Shown: positions 19,805 to 28,818, counted from the stretch's first letter. The stretch is DNA of 64,000 nucleotides from Rhodospirillales bacterium URHD0017 (GCA_900110395.1 FODP01000009.1:186001-250000); one strand, 5' to 3'. The notes: generated from the sequence alone by a model not told the origin. Program-made: numbers and translations.

Positions 19805-20914
19805 CTAAGGGGGACTGCGAGGCCTACCGGCGTCCAGCGTGGCCGCGATAAGCCGTGCCGCCAGCGCGTTGCCTTGCGCATTTAAGTGCCAGTCGACGTA
19901 AAACCCATCGACGTTGCCCGCGACGCCCGCCTTCGCAAAGCCGTCGTACGTATCGAGGGTCGCCAAGCCCGCGTCACGGGCGCAGGCGAGCACGCCCAAC
20001 ACCCGGGTGCGATGCCAGGCTGAGGCGGGCGGATCCGTCCAGGTATCGTATTGAGGAAAGGCCACGATGAGCCCGCGCGTGGCCTCCTTGCGGACGACTT
20101 CGGCGAACCGATGCATCAGGCGGCAGGAGACGAGATTGACGTCGACGCCGGTGCGTTCGAAATCACCGTACCAAAGTTCGCGGGCATTCAGGCGGCGCAT
20201 CGTGAAGTCGAGCAGATACGAATAGCCCAGCACACGACGCGGGAACGCCTTCGCACCAATCACCGGAGTGGTCGGCACGGGGACATTGCGGAGTTCCAGG
20301 CCGTCGCCAACAGGGACGAAATAGGGTCTGCGGAAGGACTCGAGAACCGACATTCCCGCGCGGGTAATATCGGCCGAAATGAACGCGAGAACGATCGCTT
20401 CCGGCTTGAAGCGCGCGGCTAGGCGCTCCGCTCGCAACACCATCTGATCGATCCCGTACGCCCGGACACCGGCATTGAGCACAGGTCGGTCGAGATCGCG
20501 CTCCAGATAGGCGGGCCAGCTTTCATCGTCCTTGACAGCGTAGCCTTCGGTGTAGGAATCGCCGACCGCAAGAATCGACCGGCCGACGGGCCGCGCTCGC
20601 GCCAGGTTCTGGTTGCGCAAGCCATCCGCCGAGTAGCTGATCGGCTGATGCATCAGGACGCCCGACGCACCGGGGATCGGCGCATATCCCAGGTCGCTGT
20701 CGTACCGGAGCAGTCCACGCGCCTGGTCGGGACGCGGAGCCGCATTGAGGGCGATGAAGTTGGGATAGTGCCAAAGCGACGCTGACGGATGAAAGATGCG
20801 GATCGCGACCTCACCCGCAAGCAGGCAGAACAGGACGGCGACGGCGCTCAGACCCAGACCACTCCACAACGACGACGCTCGGTCGTTAGCGCGCCGCTTT
20901 TTCCCCGAAGTCAC
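19805..20914 (-). CDS. SGNH/GDSL-type hydrolase with N-terminal membrane anchor
   Basis: The 369-aa protein has one N-terminal membrane segment (about 18-38, GLGLSAVAVLFCLLAGEVAI). SGNH blocks follow: GDSYTEGYAV (block I, nucleophile Ser), NAGVRAYGIDQ (block II Gly) and DWHLNAQGNALAA (block V Asp-His). ISADI sits where block III is expected, with Asp in place of the usual Asn. Likely a periplasm-facing esterase or acyl hydrolase; polysaccharide O-deacetylation is possible but unproven. It is convergent with secA and divergent from the TonB receptor gene. Confidence 0.78.
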   Translation of the reverse strand: MTSGKKRRANDRASSLWSGLGLSAVAVLFCLLAGEVAIRIFHPSASLWHYPNFIALNAAPRPDQARGLLRYDSDLGYAPIPGASGVLMHQPISYSADGLRNQNLARARPVGRSILAVGDSYTEGYAVKDDESWPAYLERDLDRPVLNAGVRAYGIDQMVLRAERLAARFKPEAIVLAFISADITRAGMSVLESFRRPYFVPVGDGLELRNVPVPTTPVIGAKAFPRRVLGYSYLLDFTMRRLNARELWYGDFERTGVDVNLVSCRLMHRFAEVVRKEATRGLIVAFPQYDTWTDPPASAWHRTRVLGVLACARDAGLATLDTYDGFAKAGVAGNVDGFYVDWHLNAQGNALAARLIAATLDAGRPRSPP

Positions 20915-20975
20915 CAGATCAACCGCACTCGCCTTCCCGCCGCGATCGTTAGCACGTCTCGACCAGCCGACATAG

Positions 20976-21003
20976 TTGACCGCAGAAAATGTTATAATAT
21001 ATC
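20976..21003 (+). promoter_or_regulatory. AT-rich candidate promoter of the TonB-dependent receptor gene
   Basis: TTGACC (20976-20981) is followed after 16 nt by TATATC (20998-21003), and TATAAT also occurs at 20993-20998. The local AT content is unusually high for this genome. The start codon follows about 35 nt downstream. Confidence 0.4.
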
Positions 21004-21037
21004 ATACCGCGAGTACTGGATGGCGAGGAGGCGGCCG

Positions 21038-23188
21038 ATGCGGTGGCGTGTATGCGGTTTGATATCGGCCTGTGGCCTTTTCGTCGGGACGGCATCTGCG
21101 GCGGCGCAGACCGAGCCGACACCTCAGCCTACAATGCAGTCCCTGCCCGGCATCACCGTGACCGCGACCAAGATGGACGAGGAGCGCAGTGCCATCCTGC
21201 CGAGCCTCGGCGCCACCAGGTACGACTTCGGCCGTACCGCCATCCAGAACACGCCGCAGGGCGAGAATGCGCCCTTGAACCAGGTCCTGCTGCGCGCGCC
21301 CGGCGTGGTGCAGGACGGTTTCGGCCAAGTCCATGTCCGTGGCGATCACGGCAGCCTGCAGTACCGACTCGATGGCGTGCAGTTGCCGGAAGGCCTGTCG
21401 CTCTTCAGCCAAATCCTGTCGCCGCGCTTCGCCAATTCGATCTCGCTGCTCACCGGCGCGCTGCCGGCGCAGTACGGCCTGCGCACCGCGGGCGTCGTCG
21501 ACATCGGCGTCAAGTCGGGCACCACCAATCCCGGCGCCGAGGCGTCGTTCATGGGCGGCTCGTACAACTGGGTGCAGCCGTCGGCGCAGTATGGCGGCCG
21601 CACCGGCAACATCGACTACTTCGCCGTCGGCCAGTACGTCAGCAACGGCATCGGCATCGAGAATCCCACACCGACATGGACGCCGCTCCACGACGACACC
21701 AACCAGTGGTACGGCCTCGCCAAGGTCACGGGCATTGTCGACGAAAACACGCGGTTGTCCTTCATCGGCGGCGGCGCCAACGCCCGCTATCAGATTCCCA
21801 ACAACATCAACCAGGTCCCCAACTTCACGGTGTTCGGCAACTCAGGCTGGGACAGCTCGATCCTCGACCAGCGCCAATGGGAAAGCACCTACTTCGGCAT
21901 CGCCTCGCTGCAGAAGACCTACCAGGACTTCAACATGCAGCTCTCGGGCTTTGCCCGCTATTCCCAGCTCAACTACCAGCCCGATGCGATCGGCGACCTT
22001 TTGTACAACGGCTTTGCGCCGTGGGCGCAGCGCACCAGCTTCGCCACCGGTATGCAGGGCGATGCGAGCTGGAAGGTCGTACCCAAGCACACGCTGCGCG
22101 GCGGCTTTCTCATCCAGCGCGAGCGCGTCACGAGCTTCGCCCAGGCCAATACCTTGCCGCTGGTTCCCGATCCGGCCGATCCGAGCGCGTCGCCCATTCC
22201 GGGCGACATCCCCGTCGGCACCACCGACAGCGCCGATCTCACCGGCTGGACATACAGTGTCTACCTGCAGGACGAATGGAAGGTGCTGCCGACCGTCACC
22301 GTCAACTTCGGCGGACGGTTCGATGCCATCACCGGCGCCACCGCCGAGAACCAGTTCAGCCCACGCGTCAACGTCGTCTGGGAACCGACGCCGGAGATCA
22401 CCCTGCGTGCGGGATACGCCCGCTACTTCGTGCCCGCGCCGTTGAACCAGGTTTCCGTTGCCTCGCTCGCGGCGCGCGCCGGCACGGTTGCCGCGCCCGA
22501 GGTCCTGACCAACGATCCGGTCCGCGCCGAACGCTCCGACAACATCGATGTCGGCCTGACCGTGAAACCCGTCGATGGCCTCACCGTCGGCTTCAGCGGG
22601 TTCTACAAGTGGGCCGAGAACTACCTCGACAAGGGACAGTTCGGCGCGCCGGTCTTCCAGACCGCCTTCAACTACTCGAATGCCCAGGTGCGCGGCTTCG
22701 AGCTCTTCGCCAACTACGACAAGGGCCCGTGGTCGCTCTACGCCAACCTCGCCTGGTCGCAGGTCAACGCGATCAACATCAACTCTGCGCAGTTCAACTT
22801 CGCGCAGGCGGAGCTCAGCTACATTGCCAGCAACTGGATCTTCGCCGACCACAACCAGAGCTGGACGGGCTCGGCGGGTGCGGCCTACGTCTTCAACATG
22901 GAGACCGACTGGGCAACCCGGGTCTCCGCCGACTTCCTCTACGGCAACGGGCTACGCCAGACGCTCGTGACGCCGAACGACGCCGCGTTGCCGGCCTATG
23001 CCACGCTCAACCTGTCGGTGACGCAGCGGCTGCCGATCACCGGCAGCAAAGGCACCAATGTGCGTCTCGACGCCATCAACGTCACGGATGGCCAGTACCA
23101 GCTGCGCACCGGAACCGGCGTCGGCGTGGGTGCGCCGCAGTTCGGCATGCGGCGGGCGTTTTTCGTGACGCTGTCGCAAAAATTCTGA
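21038..23188 (+). CDS. TonB-dependent outer-membrane receptor
   Basis: The 716-aa protein has a signal peptide (WRVCGLISACGLFVGTASA) and a TonB-box-like GITVTATK. A plug domain follows (PLNQVLLRAPGVVQDGFGQV, HVRGDHGSLQYRLDGVQLP, ANSISLLTGALPAQYGLRTA), then a long beta-barrel with alternating aromatic strands ending in phenylalanine (FFVTLSQKF). It should import a ligand using TonB energy; no siderophore or cobalamin genes adjoin it, so the ligand is unknown. ATG 21038 has GAGGAGG seven nt upstream and is preferred over ATG 21020. Confidence 0.9.
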   Translation: MRWRVCGLISACGLFVGTASAAAQTEPTPQPTMQSLPGITVTATKMDEERSAILPSLGATRYDFGRTAIQNTPQGENAPLNQVLLRAPGVVQDGFGQVHVRGDHGSLQYRLDGVQLPEGLSLFSQILSPRFANSISLLTGALPAQYGLRTAGVVDIGVKSGTTNPGAEASFMGGSYNWVQPSAQYGGRTGNIDYFAVGQYVSNGIGIENPTPTWTPLHDDTNQWYGLAKVTGIVDENTRLSFIGGGANARYQIPNNINQVPNFTVFGNSGWDSSILDQRQWESTYFGIASLQKTYQDFNMQLSGFARYSQLNYQPDAIGDLLYNGFAPWAQRTSFATGMQGDASWKVVPKHTLRGGFLIQRERVTSFAQANTLPLVPDPADPSASPIPGDIPVGTTDSADLTGWTYSVYLQDEWKVLPTVTVNFGGRFDAITGATAENQFSPRVNVVWEPTPEITLRAGYARYFVPAPLNQVSVASLAARAGTVAAPEVLTNDPVRAERSDNIDVGLTVKPVDGLTVGFSGFYKWAENYLDKGQFGAPVFQTAFNYSNAQVRGFELFANYDKGPWSLYANLAWSQVNAININSAQFNFAQAELSYIASNWIFADHNQSWTGSAGAAYVFNMETDWATRVSADFLYGNGLRQTLVTPNDAALPAYATLNLSVTQRLPITGSKGTNVRLDAINVTDGQYQLRTGTGVGVGAPQFGMRRAFFVTLSQKF

Positions 23189-23236
23189 CCTTTTAACGAC
23201 ATGATCTGAGCCGGCCGGACGTGATAAACGCTAGGC

Positions 23237-23992
23237 ATGCTCGATGACACGCTCCCCCATGTCGTGCCCCTGAAGGGCGGCTCCAATTTTCGTGACCTTG
23301 GCGGCTATCGCACAGCGGACGGCCGCGCCGTCCGCCACAGCACGGTCTTCCGCTCGGCGCATCTCGGCGCCCTGACGGACGAGGACCGTTCGGCGCTGAG
23401 CCGGCTTGGCGTGCGCACCATCGTCGACCTGCGCGGCGTCAGCGAAGCGGCCGAGACGCCACATCTGATCAACGGGGTCGACTGCCGCGTCGTCGGCGCC
23501 CATATCGAGCCGCAGCTCGGCGACAAGATCCGCGTGGCCGTGGCCGACGGGTCGGCGACGCCGCATCTCATGATGCAGTATCTGACGGATCACTATCGCG
23601 ACTATCCGCGGCGCTGCGCGCCGGGCTTCCGGACCTTGTTTGCGACCCTGAGCGACGGCACGCACCGGCCGCTGGTGTTCCATTGCACGGCCGGCAAGGA
23701 CCGCACGGGTTTCGCCTCGGCCCTGCTGCTCACCCTTCTGGGCGTGCCGTGGGACACGGTGATGGACGACTATCTGCGCACCAACGACCTGTGGACCGGC
23801 CATATCGGCCGCTATCCCGAGCTCGACATCGACACCCGCGCCGCCATCGTCGAGGCGCGCACGCCCTATCTCGAGGCGGCCTTCGACGTCGTTCGCCAGG
23901 ATTTCGGCGGGCCCGAGGTGTTTGCCGAGAAGGCGCTCGGCCTCGACGCCAAGGCGCGCGAGCGCCTGCGGGCGGATTTGCTGGAAGGGTGA
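23237..23992 (+). CDS. Tyrosine-specific protein phosphatase family protein
   Basis: The 251-aa protein has the Y_phosphatase3-type signature: GGSNFRDLGGYRTADGR near the N-terminus and the P-loop HCTAGKDRTGFASAL with catalytic Cys and Arg. Such enzymes remove phosphate from tyrosine or phosphoinositides. The epoxide hydrolase gene starts 21 nt after its stop on the same strand, so they may be co-transcribed, but no functional link is known. Confidence 0.88.
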   Translation: MLDDTLPHVVPLKGGSNFRDLGGYRTADGRAVRHSTVFRSAHLGALTDEDRSALSRLGVRTIVDLRGVSEAAETPHLINGVDCRVVGAHIEPQLGDKIRVAVADGSATPHLMMQYLTDHYRDYPRRCAPGFRTLFATLSDGTHRPLVFHCTAGKDRTGFASALLLTLLGVPWDTVMDDYLRTNDLWTGHIGRYPELDIDTRAAIVEARTPYLEAAFDVVRQDFGGPEVFAEKALGLDAKARERLRADLLEG

Positions 23993-24013
23993 GTTCCGCG
24001 CTACGCCTGTCGC

Positions 24014-25264
24014 ATGAGCGACACGCGTTACGACACTCCCGAGCCCTTCAAGGTCGACATTCCCGAACGCGCGCTGATCGACCTCGACGAGCGGCTGCGC
24101 CGCTGGCGCGCACCCATCGCCATCGCCGACGACGGCTCGTGGGCCGCGGGTACCGATCCCGATTTTCTCGCCGCGCTGGTCGACTACTGGCGTCACGGCT
24201 ACGACTGGAACCGCTGCCAGGAGGCGATCAACCGCTGGCCCAACTACCTGGTCGATATCGGCCCGCAGCGCCTGCATTTCATTCGCGAGCCCGGCACCGA
24301 GGTCGAGGGCGCGCCGCGGCCGATGCCGCTGGTCGTGACCCACGGCTGGCCGGGCTCGATCGTGGAGTTCCTGCACATCATCGATGCGCTCGCCCATCCC
24401 GAGAACCACGGCGGCGATCCGCTCGACGCCTTCGACGTCATCGCACCCTCGCTTCCCGGCTACGGCTTCTCCGGCCCGCCGATCCGCGAGGACGGCAGCA
24501 CCGGCCCGATCGGTCCACGCGCCATCGCCGGCCTGTGGCACACGCTGGTGCACGAGACGCTGAACTACCGGCGTCCCTACGGCGTCCAGGGCGGCGACTG
24601 GGGCGCCGTGGTGTCGTCGTGGGCGGCCTTCGACCATCCGCTGAAGGACGAGAAGGACGAGTGGAAGTCGGGCGTGGTCGGCCTGCACCTCAACATGATG
24701 GGACTGCGACCCGGCATCGACCTGCGCAAGACCGACTTCAGCGCGGCCGAGAAAGCCTGGCTCGCCAAGGTCCAGGGCGAGCGTGACGAGAAGACCGCCT
24801 ACCAGCGCATCCAGGCGACCCGGCCGCAGACCCTGGGTGTGGCGCTCACCGATTCGCCCGTCGGCCTCGCCGCCTGGATCGTCGAGAAATTCCAGGCCTG
24901 GAGCGACTGCAGCGGCGACCCGTTAAAGCGTTTCTCCATGGACCTGCTGCTCGACAACATCATGGTCTATTGGCTGACCGGCACCGCGGGCACGGCGACC
25001 TGGCTCTACCGTGGCGTCACCGAGCAGCAGAATCGCGGCCTGCCGGAAGGCCAGCGGGTCGAGACGCCGACCGGCTTCGCCGCCTTCCCGGCCGATCTTG
25101 CCCAGCCGCCGCCCAGGGAATGGATCGAGCGCTGCTTCAACCTGCGCCGCCACACGGTGATGCCGAGCGGCGGGCATTTTGCGGCGCTGGAGGAGCCCGA
25201 CCTGCTGGTCGACGACGTTCGCGCCTTCTTCCGGCCGCTGAGGTTCGGCGCCGCCAACGATTAG
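24014..25264 (+). CDS. Epoxide hydrolase (alpha/beta-hydrolase fold, EHN domain)
   Basis: The 416-aa protein has the N-terminal epoxide hydrolase domain (PFKVDIPERALIDLDERLRR, YDWNRCQEAINRWPNY), the oxyanion-hole motif THGWPGSIVEF, and the nucleophile elbow GVQGGDWGAVVSS with Asp. The late catalytic His is probably in PSGGHFAALEEPD. It resembles microsomal-type epoxide hydrolases acting on xenobiotic or lipid epoxides. The frame runs from a well-supported ATG and length is normal. Confidence 0.88.
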   Translation: MSDTRYDTPEPFKVDIPERALIDLDERLRRWRAPIAIADDGSWAAGTDPDFLAALVDYWRHGYDWNRCQEAINRWPNYLVDIGPQRLHFIREPGTEVEGAPRPMPLVVTHGWPGSIVEFLHIIDALAHPENHGGDPLDAFDVIAPSLPGYGFSGPPIREDGSTGPIGPRAIAGLWHTLVHETLNYRRPYGVQGGDWGAVVSSWAAFDHPLKDEKDEWKSGVVGLHLNMMGLRPGIDLRKTDFSAAEKAWLAKVQGERDEKTAYQRIQATRPQTLGVALTDSPVGLAAWIVEKFQAWSDCSGDPLKRFSMDLLLDNIMVYWLTGTAGTATWLYRGVTEQQNRGLPEGQRVETPTGFAAFPADLAQPPPREWIERCFNLRRHTVMPSGGHFAALEEPDLLVDDVRAFFRPLRFGAAND

Positions 25265-25294
25265 TACTTCCATAATACTTGCGTCCGGAAGTAT
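25265..25294. promoter_or_regulatory. Candidate MarR-type operator upstream of the marR-like gene
   Basis: ATACTT (25275-25280) and AAGTAT (25289-25294) form an inverted repeat with an 8-nt centre. A second TACTTCC (25265-25271) pairs with GGAAGTA (25287-25293). The AT-rich site lies 21 nt before the regulator's ATG, as expected for autorepression. Confidence 0.5.
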
Positions 25295-25314
25295 ATCGCA
25301 CTATATCCGCCGGC

Positions 25315-25761
25315 ATGTCCGACACTTCCCTCGCCGCCATCCTGCGGCTCCTGCGCGCGCAGTCCTTCGTCGAAGCGCGGATCGATCCCGGCCTGGGCGC
25401 GATCCACGGCCTGGCGCTGCGCGAGCTCATGTTCCTGATGCAGCTCGACCAGGCGCCGGCCAACCGCCTGCGCCGCGTCGACCTCGCCGGCCATCTGAAT
25501 GTCAGCCAGTCGACCGTCACCCGGCTCGCCCTGCCGCTGGAGAAACTCGGCTTCGTGAAGCGGGAGGCCGACCCGCGCGACGCCCGCGTGGGCTACGTCG
25601 TGTTGACCAAGGCTGGCCGCCAGCGTGTCGCCGAGGCGCGCGCCACGCTCGAGCGCCAGGCCGAGGCCATCTTTCGCGATCGCTGGACAGACAAGGAAAT
25701 CGCCACCCTCGCCAGTCTGCTTGGTCGTTTCACAGCAGCACTTCCCGGCGACATCACTTGA
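25315..25761 (+). CDS. MarR family transcriptional regulator
   Basis: The 148-aa protein (MSDTSLAAILRLLRAQSF) has the winged helix-turn-helix RRVDLAGHLNVSQSTVTRLA and the wing VKREADPRDARVGYVVLTKAG (DxR motif). MarR proteins bind palindromes as dimers and release on ligand binding. It is seven nt upstream of the SDR gene on the same strand and probably controls both from the palindrome in front of it. The frame is open upstream to 25279, but the palindrome favours the ATG at 25315. Confidence 0.88.
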   Translation: MSDTSLAAILRLLRAQSFVEARIDPGLGAIHGLALRELMFLMQLDQAPANRLRRVDLAGHLNVSQSTVTRLALPLEKLGFVKREADPRDARVGYVVLTKAGRQRVAEARATLERQAEAIFRDRWTDKEIATLASLLGRFTAALPGDIT

Positions 25762-25768
25762 GGCACCC

Positions 25769-26602
25769 ATGAAACTGCAAAACGGACAGGTCGCCGTCGT
25801 CACCGGCGCGGCCAGCGGAATCGGATTTGCCCTGGCCGAAGCGCTCGGCGGCCGCGGCCTCACGGTCGTGCTGGCGGATGTCGAGACCGACGCACTCGAG
25901 GCCGCACGGGCCGCCCTCGCCGGCCGCGGCATCGTCGTTCACGCCCATGTCTGCGACGTCGCCGATGCCGCGGCCGTGGACGACTTCGCGCAGGCCGTCA
26001 TCGCGCGCTGCGGCAAGGTCGATCTCTTGATCAACAACGCCGGCGTGGGCGGCAGGCTCGGCCCGCTGTGGGACAGCCAGCCCGGCGACTGGGCGTGGAC
26101 TTTCGGCGTCAACGTCTTCGGCGTCGCCCATGGCGTGCGCTCCTTCCTGCCCGCCATGCTGCAGCGGCGGACGGGCCATGTGGTGAACGTCGCGTCCCTG
26201 GCCGGCCTGACGGCGCCGCCGTTTCTCGGCCCCTACGTCGCTTCCAAGCACGCTGTCGTCAGCCTGTCCGAAACCCTGGCGGCGGAACTCGCGATGGCGG
26301 GATCGCCTATCCGCGTATCCGTCGTCTGCCCCGGTCACGTGCAGTCCCGCATCGCCGACTCGGACCGCAACCGGCCGGCCGCGCTCGCGACAGAGTCGCG
26401 GACGGCGCCCGAGGTGCTGGCGCGCATCCGCGCCGGCTTCGCCGCCGCATTGGGCGAACCGATGGCGCCAGCCGACCTCGCCAACCGCGTACTCACTGGC
26501 ATCGAGCAGGATGAGTTCCTGATCCTCACCCATCCCACGCTCAACGGTCAGGTGCAGGCCCGTCTCGCGACGGTCGATCGCGCGATGCGCAACACCGCCT
26601 AA
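25769..26602 (+). CDS. Short-chain dehydrogenase/reductase (SDR) family oxidoreductase
   Basis: The 277-aa protein has the Rossmann glycine motif TGAASGIGFALAEALGG, the LINNAGVGG motif, the catalytic Ser in NVASLAG and YxxxK in GPYVASKHAVVS. The DV pair after strand 3 (VCDVADA) points to NAD(P) binding. The substrate is unknown. It follows the marR-like gene by 7 nt, so ligand-induced expression is likely. Its stop overlaps the end of the convergent tetR-like gene by 4 nt. Confidence 0.88.
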   Translation: MKLQNGQVAVVTGAASGIGFALAEALGGRGLTVVLADVETDALEAARAALAGRGIVVHAHVCDVADAAAVDDFAQAVIARCGKVDLLINNAGVGGRLGPLWDSQPGDWAWTFGVNVFGVAHGVRSFLPAMLQRRTGHVVNVASLAGLTAPPFLGPYVASKHAVVSLSETLAAELAMAGSPIRVSVVCPGHVQSRIADSDRNRPAALATESRTAPEVLARIRAGFAAALGEPMAPADLANRVLTGIEQDEFLILTHPTLNGQVQARLATVDRAMRNTA

Positions 26603-27150
26603 CGGCCACGTCGGCGCTGCTCGAGCAGCAGCGCGCAAGCATCGAGGCAGGCCGCCTTCGATTCGGGCCACCACGGGCCTGGCTTGTCCTGCGCCAGCCG
26701 GAACATCGCCGCACCATGGACCAGGCTTCGGATGGCGAGCGCCGTCGGCCGCACCTCGCGGTCGGGCACGCCAGCCTGGCGGATATAACCTTCGAAGATC
26801 GCGAACTGTGCCGCCTGCACCGCGGGCTCGACGCGATCGCGGAAACCGTAGCCGAACAGAAGCTCGTAGTCGCGCGGATGCTCGTCGGCGAAGGCCAGCA
26901 TGCGCCCGCAGGCGTCGAGCACGCTTTTGGACTTCGCCAAGGCCGCCACGAAATGCTCGTGCGCCAGGTCGCGCACCGCCCGCAGGATCGCCGCGCGGTC
27001 GGCGAAGTGCGCATAGACGCTGGGCGTCGTGGTCTTGGCGCGCCGCGCCACGTCGCGGATGGTGACAGCCTGGTCGCCATCCTTGCGCCACAGCGCATAG
27101 GCGGCCGCGGCGATACGGGAAGGCAGGGTCGGATCGGCTTGACGGGGCAT
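26599..27150 (-). CDS. TetR family transcriptional regulator
   Basis: The 183-aa protein has an N-terminal TetR helix-turn-helix (AVTIRDVARRAKTTTPSVYA, HFADRAAILRAV) and a ligand domain of the TetR_C type. It is divergent from the CPBP-like membrane-protein gene, with a 29-bp near-perfect palindrome between them that should be its operator. The ligand is unknown. Confidence 0.9.
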   Translation of the reverse strand: MPRQADPTLPSRIAAAAYALWRKDGDQAVTIRDVARRAKTTTPSVYAHFADRAAILRAVRDLAHEHFVAALAKSKSVLDACGRMLAFADEHPRDYELLFGYGFRDRVEPAVQAAQFAIFEGYIRQAGVPDREVRPTALAIRSLVHGAAMFRLAQDKPGPWWPESKAACLDACALLLEQRRRGR

Positions 27151-27163
27151 CTTGACTATTGCT

Positions 27164-27192
27164 TATACGTTGTATAATTTATACATCGTATA
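27164..27192. promoter_or_regulatory. TetR-type operator palindrome
   Basis: Arms TATACGTTGTATAA (27164-27177) and TTATACATCGTATA (27179-27192) around a single central T match at 13 of 14 positions. The site lies 13 nt upstream of the tetR-like start codon and 23 nt upstream of the divergent membrane-protein start, so one bound dimer pair could control both. Confidence 0.75.
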
Positions 27193-27215
27193 GATAATAG
27201 CTGAGGTTTACGGCC

Positions 27216-27992
27216 ATGACCATCCCTGAACGCCTGACCGGCCCGGCGATCCTTGCGCTGGCCGTCGCCGCCAACACGATCCACAACCACACCGCTCTCG
27301 GCGGCGCGCTGGGACACATTCCGGGCTTCTATCCGATCGTCTTCTTCATCGGCATCGGTGTCGTGCTGCCCGCCCTCGCCCTCGGCCGCACCGTGCGCCG
27401 CGAGCCGGCAGCGGCCCGCCCGCTCGGCGTTGCCCTGGGCTGGCGCGACGTGATCGCGGTCCTTGCCGCCCTTGTGATCGGCTGTGCGCTGGCCGCCAAG
27501 CCGCTTGGCCCCAGCATCGCCCAGCCCGGCGGCATCGAGCGCGTCGCGACCCTCTTCACCCAGCTCCTGATCGCCAGCACCGCCGAGGTCATGCTGTTCC
27601 TTGGCGCGGCCGGCATGGGCCTGCGAGCGTTGCTGGGCGGGCGTCATGACTGGCGCTTCGGCTTGCTGCTGGTCGTCGTCTCCAGCCTGTTGTTCGGCCT
27701 CTTCCACTTCACCTATCCGGCGCCCTGGAACGTGCTCGACACGGCGGTCACGGTCGGCATCGTGTGGATCGCCGTCTCGACGCTGTTCGTCATCACCCGC
27801 AGCCTGGTGGCAGCGGTTCTCCTCGACAACGTGATGGCGACCGTGGGCTTCGCCACGCGCGATCTCACCCTGCCGCTGTCGCCGGCGCTGGGCCTGCTGC
27901 TCGAGATCCTGGCGATCGCCGCGTTCGCCGCCGCCTTCACCCGGGCACGGCGCGCAGCTAGTGCAGCGTCGCCGTCGCCTGTGCCGCGATAG
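27216..27992 (+). CDS. CPBP/CAAX-protease-like integral membrane protein
   Basis: The 258-aa protein has about seven hydrophobic segments. The arrangement STAEVMLFLGAAGMGLRALL, SSLLFGLFHFTYPAPW (FxxxH) and AAVLLDNVMATVGF resembles the three CPBP-family motifs. The usual EExxxR is reduced to a single Glu and the last HxxxN/D lacks its His, so protease activity is doubtful. It is probably the target of the divergent TetR regulator. Its 3' end overlaps the convergent MaoC-like gene by 35 nt. Confidence 0.65.
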   Translation: MTIPERLTGPAILALAVAANTIHNHTALGGALGHIPGFYPIVFFIGIGVVLPALALGRTVRREPAAARPLGVALGWRDVIAVLAALVIGCALAAKPLGPSIAQPGGIERVATLFTQLLIASTAEVMLFLGAAGMGLRALLGGRHDWRFGLLLVVVSSLLFGLFHFTYPAPWNVLDTAVTVGIVWIAVSTLFVITRSLVAAVLLDNVMATVGFATRDLTLPLSPALGLLLEILAIAAFAAAFTRARRAASAASPSPVPR

Positions 27993-28818
27993 TGCCCTTG
28001 GGCGTTACGGTCCAGAGCTCGGCCCCCTTGCCGTCGCTGGTCGGCCGGCCGACGACGTCGAACGGCGCGTTGTCGAACAGCGGGGCCCGCGCGCGCACAG
28101 TGAAGGTCTTGATGCGACGGCCGGGGGTGGAATCGCGCAACAGGTCGAACAGGCACTGCTGGGCGAACGGCCCGTGCACGACCAGCCCGGGATAGCCCTC
28201 GACCTCCATGCAGTAGGGCTTGTCGTAGTGAATACGATGCGGATTGAAGGTGATCGCCGAGTAGCGGAACAGCATCACCGGGCTCGGCGTGACGGTGCGC
28301 CGCCACGGCACGTCGCTGGGTGCGGCATCGCGCACCGGCACGCCCGCCTTGTCGCCCGCCTTCACTTCCTCGCGGAAGACGGTGTTGGCGGCTTCGGTCA
28401 GCGCCAGCCCGCGCGGCGTGAAGATGCGGCGGGTCTGGGTGGTGACGATCAGGTTGCCGGTGCTGCCCTGGCGCAGCTGGATGTCTGAAAACTCGATCTC
28501 GCGCCTGAGCTTGTCGCCCACGCGGATGTCGCCGTCGAAGGTGAAGGTCGAGCCGGCATACATGCGCCGCGGCATCGGGATCTCGGGCAGCACGCCGCCG
28601 GTGAACGCCGCACCATCCTTGCCGAGCTGCGCCGGCCGCGCATAGGAATGCAGGAATAGAAGATGCCAGCCGGGCGCGATCGGCTCACCCTCGGCCGGCA
28701 CCTTGTCGGGCCGGTCGAAGGTCGCGATCATCGCCTTGATCGGCGCCTGGGTGACGACGTCCTCGTCCTCGATCTTGCGGCCGAGCTGCTTCTTCAACGG
28801 TTCGATGTCGATGGTCAT
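27958..28818 (-). CDS. MaoC/HTD2-like acyl-CoA hydratase (mesaconyl-C4/3-methylfumaryl-CoA hydratase type)
   Basis: The 286-aa double-hotdog protein has FAS1-like N-terminal sequence (APGWHLLFLHSYARPAQLGKD, PRRMYAGSTFTF) and the hydratase motif SAITFNPHRIHYDKPYC followed by GYPGLVVHGPFAQQCLFDLL. These features place it with HTD2/MaoC enzymes that hydrate enoyl-CoA esters such as mesaconyl-C4-CoA. AGGGGA precedes the ATG at 28818. An upstream in-frame extension to 28959 has no ribosome binding site and is rejected. The substrate is inferred only from family. Confidence 0.82.
   Translation of the reverse strand: MTIDIEPLKKQLGRKIEDEDVVTQAPIKAMIATFDRPDKVPAEGEPIAPGWHLLFLHSYARPAQLGKDGAAFTGGVLPEIPMPRRMYAGSTFTFDGDIRVGDKLRREIEFSDIQLRQGSTGNLIVTTQTRRIFTPRGLALTEAANTVFREEVKAGDKAGVPVRDAAPSDVPWRRTVTPSPVMLFRYSAITFNPHRIHYDKPYCMEVEGYPGLVVHGPFAQQCLFDLLRDSTPGRRIKTFTVRARAPLFDNAPFDVVGRPTSDGKGAELWTVTPKGTIAAQATATLH

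Noticed and set aside
21043..23196. Overlapping plus-strand frame across the TonB receptor gene
   Set aside because: Arg/Gln/Pro-rich shadow frame; the in-frame receptor has a signal peptide, plug motifs and a terminal Phe.
26025..26045. TTGATCAACAA-like FNR half site inside the SDR gene
   Set aside because: It is coding sequence for the conserved LINNAG motif and has no second half at the right spacing.
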